Of a stretch of DNA of 12,857 nucleotides, positions 1 through 7,759 are shown in pieces. Positions within the stretch are counted from its first letter, which is position 1; every line of letters starts with the position of its first letter. A model generated the notes under the pieces. The model worked only from the letters and a program-made list of their open reading frames with translations. It did not search any database and was not told the DNA's origin. The position numbers and the translations under genes are program-made. Origin of the DNA: Sphingobacteriia bacterium (lineage in GTDB: Bacteria > Bacteroidota > Bacteroidia > Chitinophagales > Chitinophagaceae); assembly GCA_004293505.1 (NCBI GenBank), contig RDYY01000014.1, forward strand, positions 1-12,857. The letters are read 5' to 3'.

Positions 1-312
1 GGCAGCTTTGGTCATGGCCAAGCGCATGGCTTTGGGCCCTATCACCAAACCCAGTCCTGCGTCACCATCAAGGGTTGCAGTGGAAGGTGTTTCATGCAGG
101 ATGCGAACCTGGGGACGGGCATTGATGCGGCCCGCTTCCCACAAACGTAAATACCCGCTCAGCCTGGCGATGCCATGGCTTTCAATGCCCCGCAAGTCTG
201 CACTCAACAGGACTTCGGCAGCCAGTTGGGCATCTTCCAACGGACAGCCCATGGCCAAAAACACTTTTTCACAAAAGGCCAAGAGCCTTTCATAAGTATA
301 TACTTGGTCCAT
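1..312 (-). CDS. Ldh_2-family malate/L-lactate-type dehydrogenase (N-terminal part, cut by window edge)
   Basis: The first 104 residues of a minus-strand gene that continues past the left edge. The protein begins MDQVYTYERLLAFCEKVF and contains ADLRGIESHGIARL at residues 38-51, followed by GRINARP (61-67) and a LDGDAGLG stretch (81-88). This is the N-terminal signature of the Ldh_2 family (malate/L-lactate/ureidoglycolate dehydrogenases), NAD(P)-dependent cytoplasmic oxidoreductases that are not related to the classical Rossmann-fold MDH/LDH. The SHG motif lines the substrate/cofactor pocket in that family. Members are usually about 330-360 residues, so roughly a third is visible. The ATG lies only 2 nt after the ssb stop codon, so it is probably translated from the ssb transcript. 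The substrate cannot be decided from this fragment: malate, lactate, ureidoglycolate and sugar-acid enzymes share the N-terminus. Confidence 0.88.
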   Translation of the reverse strand, partial: MDQVYTYERLLAFCEKVFLAMGCPLEDAQLAAEVLLSADLRGIESHGIARLSGYLRLWEAGRINARPQVRILHETPSTATLDGDAGLGLVIGPKAMRLAMTKAA

Positions 313-314
313 GC

Positions 315-779
315 TTAAAAAGGAAGGTCATCGTCACTGGAAGCTTCGGGAGAAAAGCTGGAAGCGGGCGATACGGAGGAAGCAGGATTTTGCGCTGGTG
401 CTGCAGCGTATCCGCCTGAATGGGCATAACCACCAGTGGCTGCTGAGGGCTGGCCTTCATTGGTTCGAGCGCCCAAAAGTTGAATGTTGGCAATGCGCAA
501 GGACAAGCTTGCTCCATGGGTGCCTTCTTTTGTAGTATAGGTCCTGACATCGGGTTGACCCTCAACATATACTTGGGTCCCTTTCTTTAAATAAGGATGA
601 ATGCCTGTGCGCTCTGTCCAATAAGCACAATCTACCCAGGTGGTTTTGTCTTTTTGGTTGCCCTGTGCGTCTTTGTATCGCTCGGTATGGGCCAAGGTAA
701 AATTGATCACATTTTTTCCGTTCACATTGTTGAGAACAGCATCTCTTCCCAAATTGCCAATGGCAGTTAATTTAATCAT
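315..779 (-). CDS. ssb: Single-stranded DNA-binding protein SSB
   Basis: A 154-residue SSB that coats single-stranded DNA during replication, recombination and repair. Residues 1-105 form the OB-fold, opening MIKLTAIGNLGRDAV, with the family pattern INFTLA (25-30) and TTWVDCAYW (46-54), then KGTQVYVEG (66-74). A low-complexity Gly/Ala/Ser/Pro linker (about 110-146) leads to the acidic tip SSDDDLPF, the conserved C-terminal peptide by which SSB recruits partner proteins. The reading frame stays open 15 codons further upstream (to 824), but that extension is hydrophobic and unlike SSB, and MIKLTAIG is the expected start. No Shine-Dalgarno is visible; the leader is A-rich (AATAAAAAACAAC), as is common in Bacteroidota. 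The gene is divergent from the aspartic protease gene and 2 nt ahead of the Ldh_2 gene. Confidence 0.96.
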   Translation of the reverse strand: MIKLTAIGNLGRDAVLNNVNGKNVINFTLAHTERYKDAQGNQKDKTTWVDCAYWTERTGIHPYLKKGTQVYVEGQPDVRTYTTKEGTHGASLSLRIANIQLLGARTNEGQPSAATGGYAHSGGYAAAPAQNPASSVSPASSFSPEASSDDDLPF

Positions 780-895
780 GTGGTTGTTTTTTATTGTTGG
801 GAAAATGAAAATAAGTAAAAGCAAGCAAGTGGCACTTTTTTTTGTACGGGTTGTTTAAGCCTTTTGGAGGGATGGCTGAACATGGTGTTAAACCC

Positions 896-927
896 TTGCC
901 AGCAAAGCGTTTCCGTATTTAACTTTG
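896..927 (+). promoter_or_regulatory. Bacteroidota-type promoter of the aspartic protease gene
   Basis: TTG at 896-898, then 21 nt, then TAACTTTG at 920-927, matching the Bacteroidota sigma factor consensus (TTG/TTTG, about 19-21 nt, TAnnTTTG). Transcription would start about 4-7 nt after the box, at about 931-934, practically on the ATG at 932. The mRNA would then have almost no leader. The call rests on motif match only. Confidence 0.6.
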
Positions 928-931
928 GGGT

Positions 932-1372
932 ATGCAAGGACTGCAACTGACCATACCAACTTTACAAGACCATGGGGCCATTGTGGAAGCCGAGATCCAT
1001 ACCAGCGAGGACACTTTTTTGGCCATCAAAAACCACAATGGTTACGACAAATACAATTCCGTTAAATTATTGATTGATACGGGATCCAATGTTTCAGGCA
1101 TTGATGCCAAAATCATAGAGCGGCTGAAACTCAAGCAGTACAAGGACAACGCAACAGTAGATGGCGTAGGTGGTCGATTGGATTTACGGTTTTACCGCTG
1201 CATTTTATACCTGCCCATTTTTAAAGAGAAAGCCCTTCCCATTGATGTGATTGAAGGGGATTATTCTCATTCGCCTTATGATGGGGTCATTGGCAGGGAT
1301 GTGTTGAAATACTGCAGTTTTGTGTACGATGGCTGGAGCGACACCTTTAAATTAATGGCTGTAGACCTTTGA
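932..1372 (+). CDS. Stand-alone retropepsin-like aspartic protease
   Basis: A 146-residue soluble protein with the hallmarks of a single-domain (retroviral-type) aspartic protease. The catalytic signature LLIDTGSNVSGID sits at residues 47-59 with Asp49 as the catalytic residue, and the downstream YDGVIGRDVLKY (116-127) corresponds to the ILGRD/flap-closing element near the C-terminus of retropepsins. The glycine-rich VDGVGGRL (77-84) lies between them. One DTG motif means it would have to act as a homodimer. No signal peptide or membrane segment is seen, so it is probably cytoplasmic; Bacteroidota also carry secreted relatives fused to PDZ domains, which this lacks. The substrate is unknown. 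The ATG follows immediately after a promoter-like box. The next gene, mnmA, begins 96 nt downstream and has its own -7 box, so the two may be separate units. Confidence 0.82.
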   Translation: MQGLQLTIPTLQDHGAIVEAEIHTSEDTFLAIKNHNGYDKYNSVKLLIDTGSNVSGIDAKIIERLKLKQYKDNATVDGVGGRLDLRFYRCILYLPIFKEKALPIDVIEGDYSHSPYDGVIGRDVLKYCSFVYDGWSDTFKLMAVDL

Positions 1373-1443
1373 TTTTTCGCATTTCGACAAGTTTACGGGG
1401 CTTAACAAGGGGCTGAAAGGGCATTTTTTGGCCATTCTTGTTC

Positions 1444-1452
1444 TACTTTTGC
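1444..1452 (+). promoter_or_regulatory. -7 promoter box upstream of mnmA
   Basis: TACTTTTGC is an exact match to TAnnTTTGC and ends 16 nt before the mnmA ATG. A TTTG lies at 1427-1430, but its 13-nt spacing to the box is too short for the usual -33 element, so only half of the promoter is well supported. The leader predicted from it is about 14 nt and A-rich, without a Shine-Dalgarno sequence. Confidence 0.5.
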
Positions 1453-1468
1453 AAAAAATTGGTTTAAC

Positions 1469-2572
1469 ATGAGCAAGAAGGGTAAAGTATTGGTGGCCAT
1501 GAGTGGCGGTATTGACAGTACCGTTACCGCCCTGATGCTGCACCATGAGGGCTATGAAGTGGTGGGCATCACCATGAAAACTTGGGATTATGCTTCTTCC
1601 GGTTCCAGCAGCAAAGAAACAGGGTGTTGCAACATCGACAGTTTCAACGATGCCCGTCAAGCCGCCGTGCACCATGGCTTTCCCCATTTTATCCTAGACA
1701 TCCGGGAAGAATTTGGCGACTTTGTGATTGAGAATTTTGTGGAAGAATATTTGGCAGGCAGAACCCCTAACCCTTGTGTCATGTGCAATACCCATATCAA
1801 ATGGCGGGCTTTGCTCAAAAGGGCCAATGCTTTGGATTGTGCTTTCATTGCCACTGGACACTATGCCAGCATCAGCCAGCACAACAATGGTCGTTATACC
1901 ATCAGCAAAGGCTTGGATGAGACCAAGGACCAGAGCTATGTATTGTGGGGACTGGACCAAGAATTGTTGTCGCGCACCATCATGCCCTTGGGTACTTATC
2001 GCAAATCGGCCATCCGCCAAATGGCCATGGACATGGGCTACCCCGAACTGGCCAAAAAAAGCGAGAGCTATGAAATCTGTTTTGTGCCCGACAACGATTA
2101 CCGGGGCTTCTTGAAAAGAAGGGTGGATGGATTAGAAGAGAAAGTACAAGGCGGCTGGTTCACCGACAGCCAAGGAAAGAAATTGGGCCAACACAAAGGC
2201 TATCCTTTTTACACAATTGGACAACGCAAAGGATTGGACATTGCTTTGGGCAAACCCGTTTATGTCACCGCCATTGACCCGGATACCAACACAGTTGTTT
2301 TGGGCGATGAAACCGAGTTAGAACAAAACGACATGATCGTGGGCAAATTGAATTGGATCAAATACGATGGCATTACAGAAGGAATGGAAGCCATGACCCG
2401 TATTCGGTACAAAGACAAAGGCGCCCTCAGCAATTTATATACCCATGAAAACGGCATCAGGGCCCGTTTTTATGAAAATGTCAAAAGCATTGCACCGGGA
2501 CAAAGTGCTGTTTTCTACGAGGGCAACGATGTCATCGGTGGGGGCATCATCCAACGGGGCGCTTTGCTGTAA
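1469..2572 (+). CDS. mnmA: tRNA-specific 2-thiouridylase MnmA
   Basis: A 367-residue enzyme that thiolates uridine 34 of the wobble position in tRNA-Lys, -Glu and -Gln, using ATP to activate the uridine and sulfur delivered as a persulfide. The N-terminal ATP-pyrophosphatase (PP-loop) motif SGGIDS is at residues 12-17. The catalytic cysteine of the NPCVMCN motif is Cys103, and the persulfide-carrying cysteine of YEICFVPD is Cys204. ATGHYA (128-133) and IGQRKGL, towards the C-terminal third, are further family motifs. Length is normal. The GCCNIDS segment (52-58) resembles the form I associate with Bacteroidota. MSKKGKVLVAMSGG is the natural start. The gene ends 10 bp before the convergent methyltransferase gene, and both 3' ends encode GALL with matching codons, which creates an inverted repeat. 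Confidence 0.97.
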   Translation: MSKKGKVLVAMSGGIDSTVTALMLHHEGYEVVGITMKTWDYASSGSSSKETGCCNIDSFNDARQAAVHHGFPHFILDIREEFGDFVIENFVEEYLAGRTPNPCVMCNTHIKWRALLKRANALDCAFIATGHYASISQHNNGRYTISKGLDETKDQSYVLWGLDQELLSRTIMPLGTYRKSAIRQMAMDMGYPELAKKSESYEICFVPDNDYRGFLKRRVDGLEEKVQGGWFTDSQGKKLGQHKGYPFYTIGQRKGLDIALGKPVYVTAIDPDTNTVVLGDETELEQNDMIVGKLNWIKYDGITEGMEAMTRIRYKDKGALSNLYTHENGIRARFYENVKSIAPGQSAVFYEGNDVIGGGIIQRGALL

Positions 2573-2606
2573 ACTGCGCTGTTTATTTTTTGCGCAACAA
2601 AGCGCC
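2558..2606. repeat. Inverted repeat spanning the convergent mnmA / rsmB-like 3' ends
   Basis: GGCGCTTTG (2558-2566) pairs perfectly with CAAAGCGCC (2598-2606). Inside it, TGCGC (2575-2579) pairs with GCGCA (2592-2596) around a 12-nt T-rich loop. The outer arms are the GGC GCT TTG codons of the C-terminal Gly-Ala-Leu in both proteins, one on each strand. RNA from either strand could fold into the same structure, but neither strand has a U-tract after it, so it is not a textbook intrinsic terminator. Confidence 0.55.
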
Positions 2607-3704
2607 AAACAAAGTATCGGCTTGTTGGTGGTATCCCGTCAACAACCTTTGTTCCACCAACTCCCATTTTCCTGTAACCATCAAAGCTTTTACATGGTCT
2701 TCATTTTCTGCTTGAAAAACAGAACAGGTCAAGTAAAGCAGAAAGCCTTGTTGTTTGACCGCGGGCAAAACATGCTGCAAAATCTTGGTTTGCATCTGGG
2801 CGTATGGCGCCCCTTTTTCAGGGGCATAAAAATAGAGTTGCTCGGGCGTACGAGACCAAGTACCACTACCACTACAAGGCGCATCGCAAATCACCAGGTC
2901 AAATGTATCTGTCATGACCAGTGGTTTTGTCAAATCGGCTACAAAGGATTTTTCCAATGCTATGCCGGCTTGGGCCATGCGCTGGTGCAGGTTGCGCAAA
3001 ATGGTGGGCCGTATATCAGAAACGGTCAGGCGCGGCCGGTCCAAATGATCCGTTGCCAAAATGGATTTTCCCCCACTGGCCGCGCAACAGTCCCATACAG
3101 TGGGCCGAGGAGGCAAATGCCCAGCAAGGGTTTTAAAAAATTGCGCCACCCGTTGTGAACTGATGTCTTGCACCACGGCATCCCGGTTCAGGGCAATGGT
3201 TTTTTCTATATCGGTTCCAGGTGCCACCGACAAAGCATCCCCTCCTTCTTCTATCCATTCAACGCCTGCCGCTACCAATGCTTGTTTTACTTTGTTCATT
3301 TTACCCGGCCGCACGCGCAAATAAACTTTGGGTTGGTGCAAATGGGACAAAGCAAAATCTTCGCTGTCAATGCCTGTACTCAATGCCGGGGCAAAGGGAA
3401 AAATATTGTCAGCCGACCATTCCATTGGAAGAAAGTCCACCGGAAAAATATCTTTCCAAGCATCTTGGGTAGTGGGTTGAAGGGCCAAAGCTTGACAGAG
3501 TGCTTCTGGCAAGGGCAAATGTTTGAATGCCTGTCCTGCCCTAAAAAAAGCATAACACAATGCCGAAATACTGCGCCTGTCTTTGGAACCATATTTTTTG
3601 CTCAAAGCAAATTGTTGCTTGAGAAAAACGGCCAAAGGCAGGCTACCATCATAATCGGCCAAAAAGCCCAATGCGGTTTGAAAATGTGCGTTTGCGTATT
3701 TCAT
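2583..3704 (-). CDS. RsmB/NOP-family RNA (cytosine-5) methyltransferase
   Basis: A 373-residue SAM-dependent methyltransferase of the RsmB (Fmu/Sun)/NOP2 family, expected to place m5C on 16S rRNA. The N-terminal part is a shortened helical region with KKYGSKDRR (36-44). The catalytic domain carries the SAM-binding motif CAASGGKS (207-214), where most relatives have CAAPGGKT, then DAPCSGSG (274-281) and YLTCSVF (324-330). Cys327 of the TC motif is the expected nucleophile and Cys277 of the PC motif the release cysteine, so both catalytic cysteines are present. The protein is shorter than E. coli RsmB (about 430), lacking a full NusB-like domain. The ATG lies just 5 nt after a strong hairpin that probably ends the upstream odhA-sucB transcript. 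The exact target base is not determinable here, so I give no symbol. Confidence 0.9.
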   Translation of the reverse strand: MKYANAHFQTALGFLADYDGSLPLAVFLKQQFALSKKYGSKDRRSISALCYAFFRAGQAFKHLPLPEALCQALALQPTTQDAWKDIFPVDFLPMEWSADNIFPFAPALSTGIDSEDFALSHLHQPKVYLRVRPGKMNKVKQALVAAGVEWIEEGGDALSVAPGTDIEKTIALNRDAVVQDISSQRVAQFFKTLAGHLPPRPTVWDCCAASGGKSILATDHLDRPRLTVSDIRPTILRNLHQRMAQAGIALEKSFVADLTKPLVMTDTFDLVICDAPCSGSGTWSRTPEQLYFYAPEKGAPYAQMQTKILQHVLPAVKQQGFLLYLTCSVFQAENEDHVKALMVTGKWELVEQRLLTGYHQQADTLFGALLRKK

Positions 3705-3709
3705 AAAAG

Positions 3710-3737
3710 AATAAAGCCCACCGAAGTGAGCTTTATT
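3710..3737 (-). terminator. UUCG-capped hairpin between sucB and the rsmB-like gene, probable terminator
   Basis: Read on the minus strand, the arms AATAAAGCTCAC and GTGGGCTTTATT form a 12-bp stem with one U-G wobble, closed by a C(UUCG)G tetraloop, which is exceptionally stable in RNA. It is followed by CTTTT and then the ATG at 3704. On the plus strand the wobble becomes an A/C mismatch, so the structure is designed for the minus-strand transcript. It probably terminates or attenuates the odhA-sucB transcript. Because it ends 5 nt before the next start codon, it may also limit translation of the methyltransferase. Confidence 0.75.
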
Positions 3738-3753
3738 AAATGACCAATTCAGT

Positions 3754-4989
3754 TTATACTTCCAACAGTGTTTTCACAGGATCCTTGCCCATCAACAACA
3801 ACTCAGGGTTTTCCAACAAGTCTTTTACCCGAACCAAGAAACTGACCGACTCCCTACCGTCAATGATGCGGTGGTCATAGCTCAGGGCCAAGTACATCAT
3901 GGGGCGCACCACTACCTGTCCATTGATGGCCATGGGGCGTTCTTGAATTTTGTGCATGCCCAAGATGGCACTTTGGGGAATATTGATGATAGGTGTGCTC
4001 ATCAAAGAACCAAAGACCCCACCATTGGTAATGGTGAAAGTTCCGCCTTGTAAATCTTCTGTGGTGAGCTTGCTGTCGCGGGCTTTACCGGCCAAATCAA
4101 TGACTTTCTTTTCAATCTCGGCCATGCTCAGGCTTTCTACATTGCGCATCACGGGAACGGTCAAGCCGCGGGGTGTACTCACCGCTATGCTGATGTCGGC
4201 ATAATCATGGTACACCAATTGATCGCCATCAATGAAGGCATTCACAGCAGGCCACTCACCCAAGGCAATGGCGCAGGCTTTGGCAAAAAAGCTCATGAAA
4301 CCCAGATTGACACCGTGGGATTCTTTGAACTTGTCCTTGTATTGCTTGCGGATCTCCATGATGCGGGTCATGTCTACTTCGTTAAAAGTGGTCAACATGG
4401 CCGTGGTGTTCTTGGCTTCTACCAATCGACGGCTGATGGTTTTGCGCAAAGCACTCATTTTTTCTTGGCGCAGGTTGCGAGAAAACAATTCTCCGCCCGC
4501 TACCAAAGGTTGCTTGCCCGGATTTTGCAAAGCTTGCAACACATCTTGCTTCATGATTTTACCCCCAGCACCAGAAGGTGTAATGGATTTGGTATCTACT
4601 TGCTTGTCGGCAATGATGGCAGACGCTACAGGGCTGGCTTTGATGTCGTTGGCAACCGCTACAACGGGTGCAGCACTGGGTGTGGCACTGGCCGAAGGAG
4701 GGGCTGGTGCTGTTGCGGCAGCAGGAGCAGGTGCCTCGGCCCCTTCCGGCTTGGCAGCTGTTTCATCTATTTTGGCCAACACGTCTCCAATCAAAAGGGT
4801 ATCACCTTCTTTGCCAATGGTGGTTAAAATACCGGCTTTTTCGGCGTTCACTTCAAAAGTGGCTTTTTCACTTTCCAGTTCTGCAATGACTTCATCCCTT
4901 TCTACCCAGGCTCCGTCTTTTTTGGTCCATTTAAGCAGGGTTACTTCGCTGATGGACTCTCCTACCGTGGGAACTTTGATCTCAATCAT
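3754..4989 (-). CDS. sucB: Dihydrolipoyllysine-residue succinyltransferase, E2 of 2-oxoglutarate dehydrogenase
   Basis: A 411-residue E2 core subunit that takes the succinyl group from E1 on a lipoyl arm and passes it to CoA, making succinyl-CoA in the TCA cycle. Residues 1-76 are a single biotinyl/lipoyl domain; the lipoylated lysine is Lys42 in ESEKATFEV. An Ala/Pro-rich flexible linker follows (about 78-115), then the peripheral subunit-binding domain (about 117-155, ASPVASAI to [11 protein letters not shown]). The catalytic acyltransferase domain (about 175-411) ends with the active-site motif SYDHRIIDG, with His373 and Asp377. It lies 31 bp downstream of odhA in the same direction, so the two are very likely co-transcribed. 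E3 (lpd) is not in the operon. No Shine-Dalgarno sequence is visible before the ATG. Confidence 0.97.
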   Translation of the reverse strand: MIEIKVPTVGESISEVTLLKWTKKDGAWVERDEVIAELESEKATFEVNAEKAGILTTIGKEGDTLLIGDVLAKIDETAAKPEGAEAPAPAAATAPAPPSASATPSAAPVVAVANDIKASPVASAIIADKQVDTKSITPSGAGGKIMKQDVLQALQNPGKQPLVAGGELFSRNLRQEKMSALRKTISRRLVEAKNTTAMLTTFNEVDMTRIMEIRKQYKDKFKESHGVNLGFMSFFAKACAIALGEWPAVNAFIDGDQLVYHDYADISIAVSTPRGLTVPVMRNVESLSMAEIEKKVIDLAGKARDSKLTTEDLQGGTFTITNGGVFGSLMSTPIINIPQSAILGMHKIQERPMAINGQVVVRPMMYLALSYDHRIIDGRESVSFLVRVKDLLENPELLLMGKDPVKTLLEV

Positions 4990-5020
4990 AATGGTTGGTT
5001 CGTATGGTGATGGCTAATGT

Positions 5021-7759
5021 TTAAATGTGAAAGGCTGTCTCCAAAATTTCAGCTTGTTCTTGTGCATGTACTTTGGCATAACCAGTAGCCGTAGCGGCAC
5101 TGGCATTGCGGCTGATGATGCCAAAGGGCATGGCTTTCAGGTTCATTTGCAAAAAGGACGCCGCGCCCATGTTCAAGGGTTCTTCTTGCACCCAGAACCA
5201 GCTGGCAGCGCCATATTTGGCATGGGCAGCTTCCAATTGCTTCACGGGCAGCGGATAAATTTGTTCCAATCGAACCACTGCAATATCTGTCCGGTTTTCC
5301 TTGGCTTTCTTATCGGCCAATTCAAAATAAATCTTGCCTGAGCAAAACAATACTTTTTGCACTTGGGCGGCATCGTTTACGGTTTCATCGTCTATTAATT
5401 CCTGGAATTTTCCGTGTGTAAATGCTTCCAGTTTGCTGTAAGTGCCTGGGCTGCGCAAATTGGCTTTGGGCGAGAAATTGATCAAGGGCTTGCGGAAATT
5501 CCAGGTCAATTGGCGGCGCAAAGCGTGGAACAAATTGGCAGCCGTTGTGATATTGGTCACCACCATGTTCAGTTCGGCACACATTTGTAAAAAGCGCTCT
5601 AAGCGGGCACTGCTGTGTTCTGGGCCTTGGCCTTCATACCCATGGGGCAAGAGCATCACCACACCGTTTTGTCTTTGCCATTTTTGTTCTCCAGCAGCAA
5701 TGAATTGGTCAATCATGGTTTGGGCACCATTACAAAAATCGCCAAACTGGGCTTCCCAAATCACCAATGCATTGGGATTGGCCATGGCATAACCATATTC
5801 AAATCCCAAGACCCCATACTCACTCAACAAGGAATTGTAAATCTTGAATTTGCGTTGTCCCTCTTGAAAATGATTGAGTCGGTTGTATCCTTTGTTGGTG
5901 ACTTCGTCACGGATAATGGCGTGGCGGTGGCTGAAAGTACCACGCTGAACGTCTTGCCCACTCATGCGCACCACACTTCCATTGACCAGCAAAGAACCAT
6001 AGGCCATTAATTCTGCCGTGGCCCAATCAATCTTGCCTTCGGTTTCCAAGAGTTTGACCTTGTCTTGGATCAGTTTTTCAATTTTTTTGAGGGGCTTGAG
6101 GGTATCTGGCCATTGCATCAAACCCTTGAAAAGGCTTTGGGCCAGATCAGGGCTGATGGCGGTATCGGGAGACTGGTCAAAATCTTCCCACTTGGCTTTG
6201 CCCAAACTTTTCCAAGCCAATTCGGGCTGCTGGTAGGTGTAAGGCAAGGGTTGTTGTTTTACTTCGTCCAGTCGCTCTTGCAAATCGCCCCAGAATTTTT
6301 TCTCCATGTCTTTGGCCAATTGCTGGGCATCGGGCGCTCCATTTTGGATCAGAAACTGAGTATAGATTTCCCTGGGATTTTGGTGCTGTTCAATCAAAGC
6401 ATACAGCTGGGGCTGGGTGTATTTGGGATCGTCCCCCTCGTTGTGACCATGGCGGCGGTAGCAGACCATGTCAATGAAAATATCGCTGTTGAAAGCTTGG
6501 CGGTAACGGGTGGCAATCTCGGCGCATTTGACCACGGCTTCGGGATCGTCGCCATTGACGTGCAATACAGGTGCATGCACCATGGCAGCCACAGATGTGC
6601 TGTAATCCGCACTGCGGGCATCGTCAAAATCAGTGGTAAAACCAATTTGGTTGTTGATCACAAAGTGAATGGTACCGCCGGTGTAATAGCCGCGCAGGTC
6701 ACTCATTTGCAATACTTCGTAAACAATGCCTTGGCCCGCCACGGAGGCGTCTCCGTGTATCAAGATGGGCAAAACCTTGTCAAAATCGCTGTCGTATAAC
6801 ACATCGGCCTTGGCCCGGGCAAAGCCCACCACCACAGGGTCTACCGCTTCCAAGTGCGAAGGGTTGGGCATCAGCTTGAGGTGGATTTTCTTTTCCTCGG
6901 CCGTCAATACTTCACTGCCATAACCCATGTGGTATTTGACATCGCCACTGCCCATGGTCTGGTCCATGATGGCCGTGCCTTCGAACTCGCTAAAGATTTG
7001 TTCATAGGTCTTGCCCATGATGTTGGCCAAGACATTCAAGCGACCCCTGTGGGCCATGCCAATCACCACTTCTTCTACCGCGTTGTCTGCAGCAACCGAG
7101 ATGATGGCATCTAAAGCGGCAATAGTGGTTTCACCCCCTTCCAAAGAAAATCGTTTTTGGCCGATGTATTTGGTGTGCAGGAATTTTTCGAACATCACAC
7201 CCTGGTTCAACTTTTCCAGGATCCGTCTTTTTTTGGCCATCGATAGCGGCGTAGCAAAATCCTGCTCCATCTCTTTGGTGAGCCAATCAATTTTTTTCTG
7301 GTCACTGATGTATTTGAACTCGATGCCCACGCTGTGTGCGTAGGTTTTTTCTAGGTGGGCCAAGATCTTGCGCAAACTGGTTGCACCCAATCCAATCAGG
7401 TTACCGGCTTGGTATACCTGGTCCAAATCGGCTTCCCCCAAACCAAAAAAAGACAATTCCAAATTGGCTCCCCTGTTTTTGCGGGGGCGAATGGGATTTG
7501 TCTTGGCCAACAAATGGCCTTTGTTGCGGTAGCCGAGGATCAGCCGATACACTTTTATTTCCCTCATCCAATCGGTTCCAGCGGCAGGGGCAGCAGCTGC
7601 TACACCACCTTGTCCACCTTGGTACTGGACGGCAAAGTCAAATCCCTCAAAGAATTTCTTTAAATCAGGGTCAACCGATGCAGGGTCTTGGACAAAAGAC
7701 CGGTACATGTCTTCGATAAAAGAGGGGTGGGAATTCGTGATATAAGAAAAATCCTTCAT
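5021..7759 (-). CDS. odhA: 2-oxoglutarate dehydrogenase E1 component
   Basis: A 912-residue thiamine-diphosphate enzyme that decarboxylates 2-oxoglutarate and succinylates the lipoyl group of SucB. The N-terminal segment MKDFSYITNSHPSFIEDMYR is the usual OdhA/SucA opening. Later motifs include MAHRGRLNVL (235-244), HLEAVDPVV (302-310), the ThDP-binding GDASVAGQG (336-344) with NNQIGFTT (369-376), and CYRRHGHNEGD (433-443). The C-terminal transketolase-like part has GTFSHRHA and LPHGYEGQGPEHSSAR. Length fits the family. The frame is open a further 49 codons upstream (to 7906), but that stretch does not resemble E1 and runs into the rpsT promoter, so I chose the ATG at 7759. A possible -7 box, GATATTTGC, lies on the minus strand at 7790-7798 (one mismatch, no clear -33). 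The gene is divergent from rpsT. Confidence 0.97.
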   Translation of the reverse strand: MKDFSYITNSHPSFIEDMYRSFVQDPASVDPDLKKFFEGFDFAVQYQGGQGGVAAAAPAAGTDWMREIKVYRLILGYRNKGHLLAKTNPIRPRKNRGANLELSFFGLGEADLDQVYQAGNLIGLGATSLRKILAHLEKTYAHSVGIEFKYISDQKKIDWLTKEMEQDFATPLSMAKKRRILEKLNQGVMFEKFLHTKYIGQKRFSLEGGETTIAALDAIISVAADNAVEEVVIGMAHRGRLNVLANIMGKTYEQIFSEFEGTAIMDQTMGSGDVKYHMGYGSEVLTAEEKKIHLKLMPNPSHLEAVDPVVVGFARAKADVLYDSDFDKVLPILIHGDASVAGQGIVYEVLQMSDLRGYYTGGTIHFVINNQIGFTTDFDDARSADYSTSVAAMVHAPVLHVNGDDPEAVVKCAEIATRYRQAFNSDIFIDMVCYRRHGHNEGDDPKYTQPQLYALIEQHQNPREIYTQFLIQNGAPDAQQLAKDMEKKFWGDLQERLDEVKQQPLPYTYQQPELAWKSLGKAKWEDFDQSPDTAISPDLAQSLFKGLMQWPDTLKPLKKIEKLIQDKVKLLETEGKIDWATAELMAYGSLLVNGSVVRMSGQDVQRGTFSHRHAIIRDEVTNKGYNRLNHFQEGQRKFKIYNSLLSEYGVLGFEYGYAMANPNALVIWEAQFGDFCNGAQTMIDQFIAAGEQKWQRQNGVVMLLPHGYEGQGPEHSSARLERFLQMCAELNMVVTNITTAANLFHALRRQLTWNFRKPLINFSPKANLRSPGTYSKLEAFTHGKFQELIDDETVNDAAQVQKVLFCSGKIYFELADKKAKENRTDIAVVRLEQIYPLPVKQLEAAHAKYGAASWFWVQEEPLNMGAASFLQMNLKAMPFGIISRNASAATATGYAKVHAQEQAEILETAFHI

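Noticed and set aside
780-895. Search for an ssb promoter on the minus strand and for a small RNA in the ssb/protease gap.
   Set aside because: The best -7 candidates carry at least two mismatches and no stable hairpin with a U-tract is present.
1398-1420. GGGGCT repeated twice before mnmA, considered as a regulatory direct repeat.
   Set aside because: Only six bases repeated twice; no further copies and no conserved spacing to the promoter box.
2445-3158. A 237-codon plus-strand open frame overlapping the mnmA end and the methyltransferase gene.
   Set aside because: It is out of frame with mnmA and antisense to a methyltransferase with all catalytic motifs; a shadow frame.
4232-5017. A 261-codon plus-strand open frame opposite sucB, and a similar 244-codon one opposite odhA (6065-6799).
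   Set aside because: Both are antisense to strongly conserved coding sequence, have low-complexity or unrecognisable translations, and have no promoter or start context.
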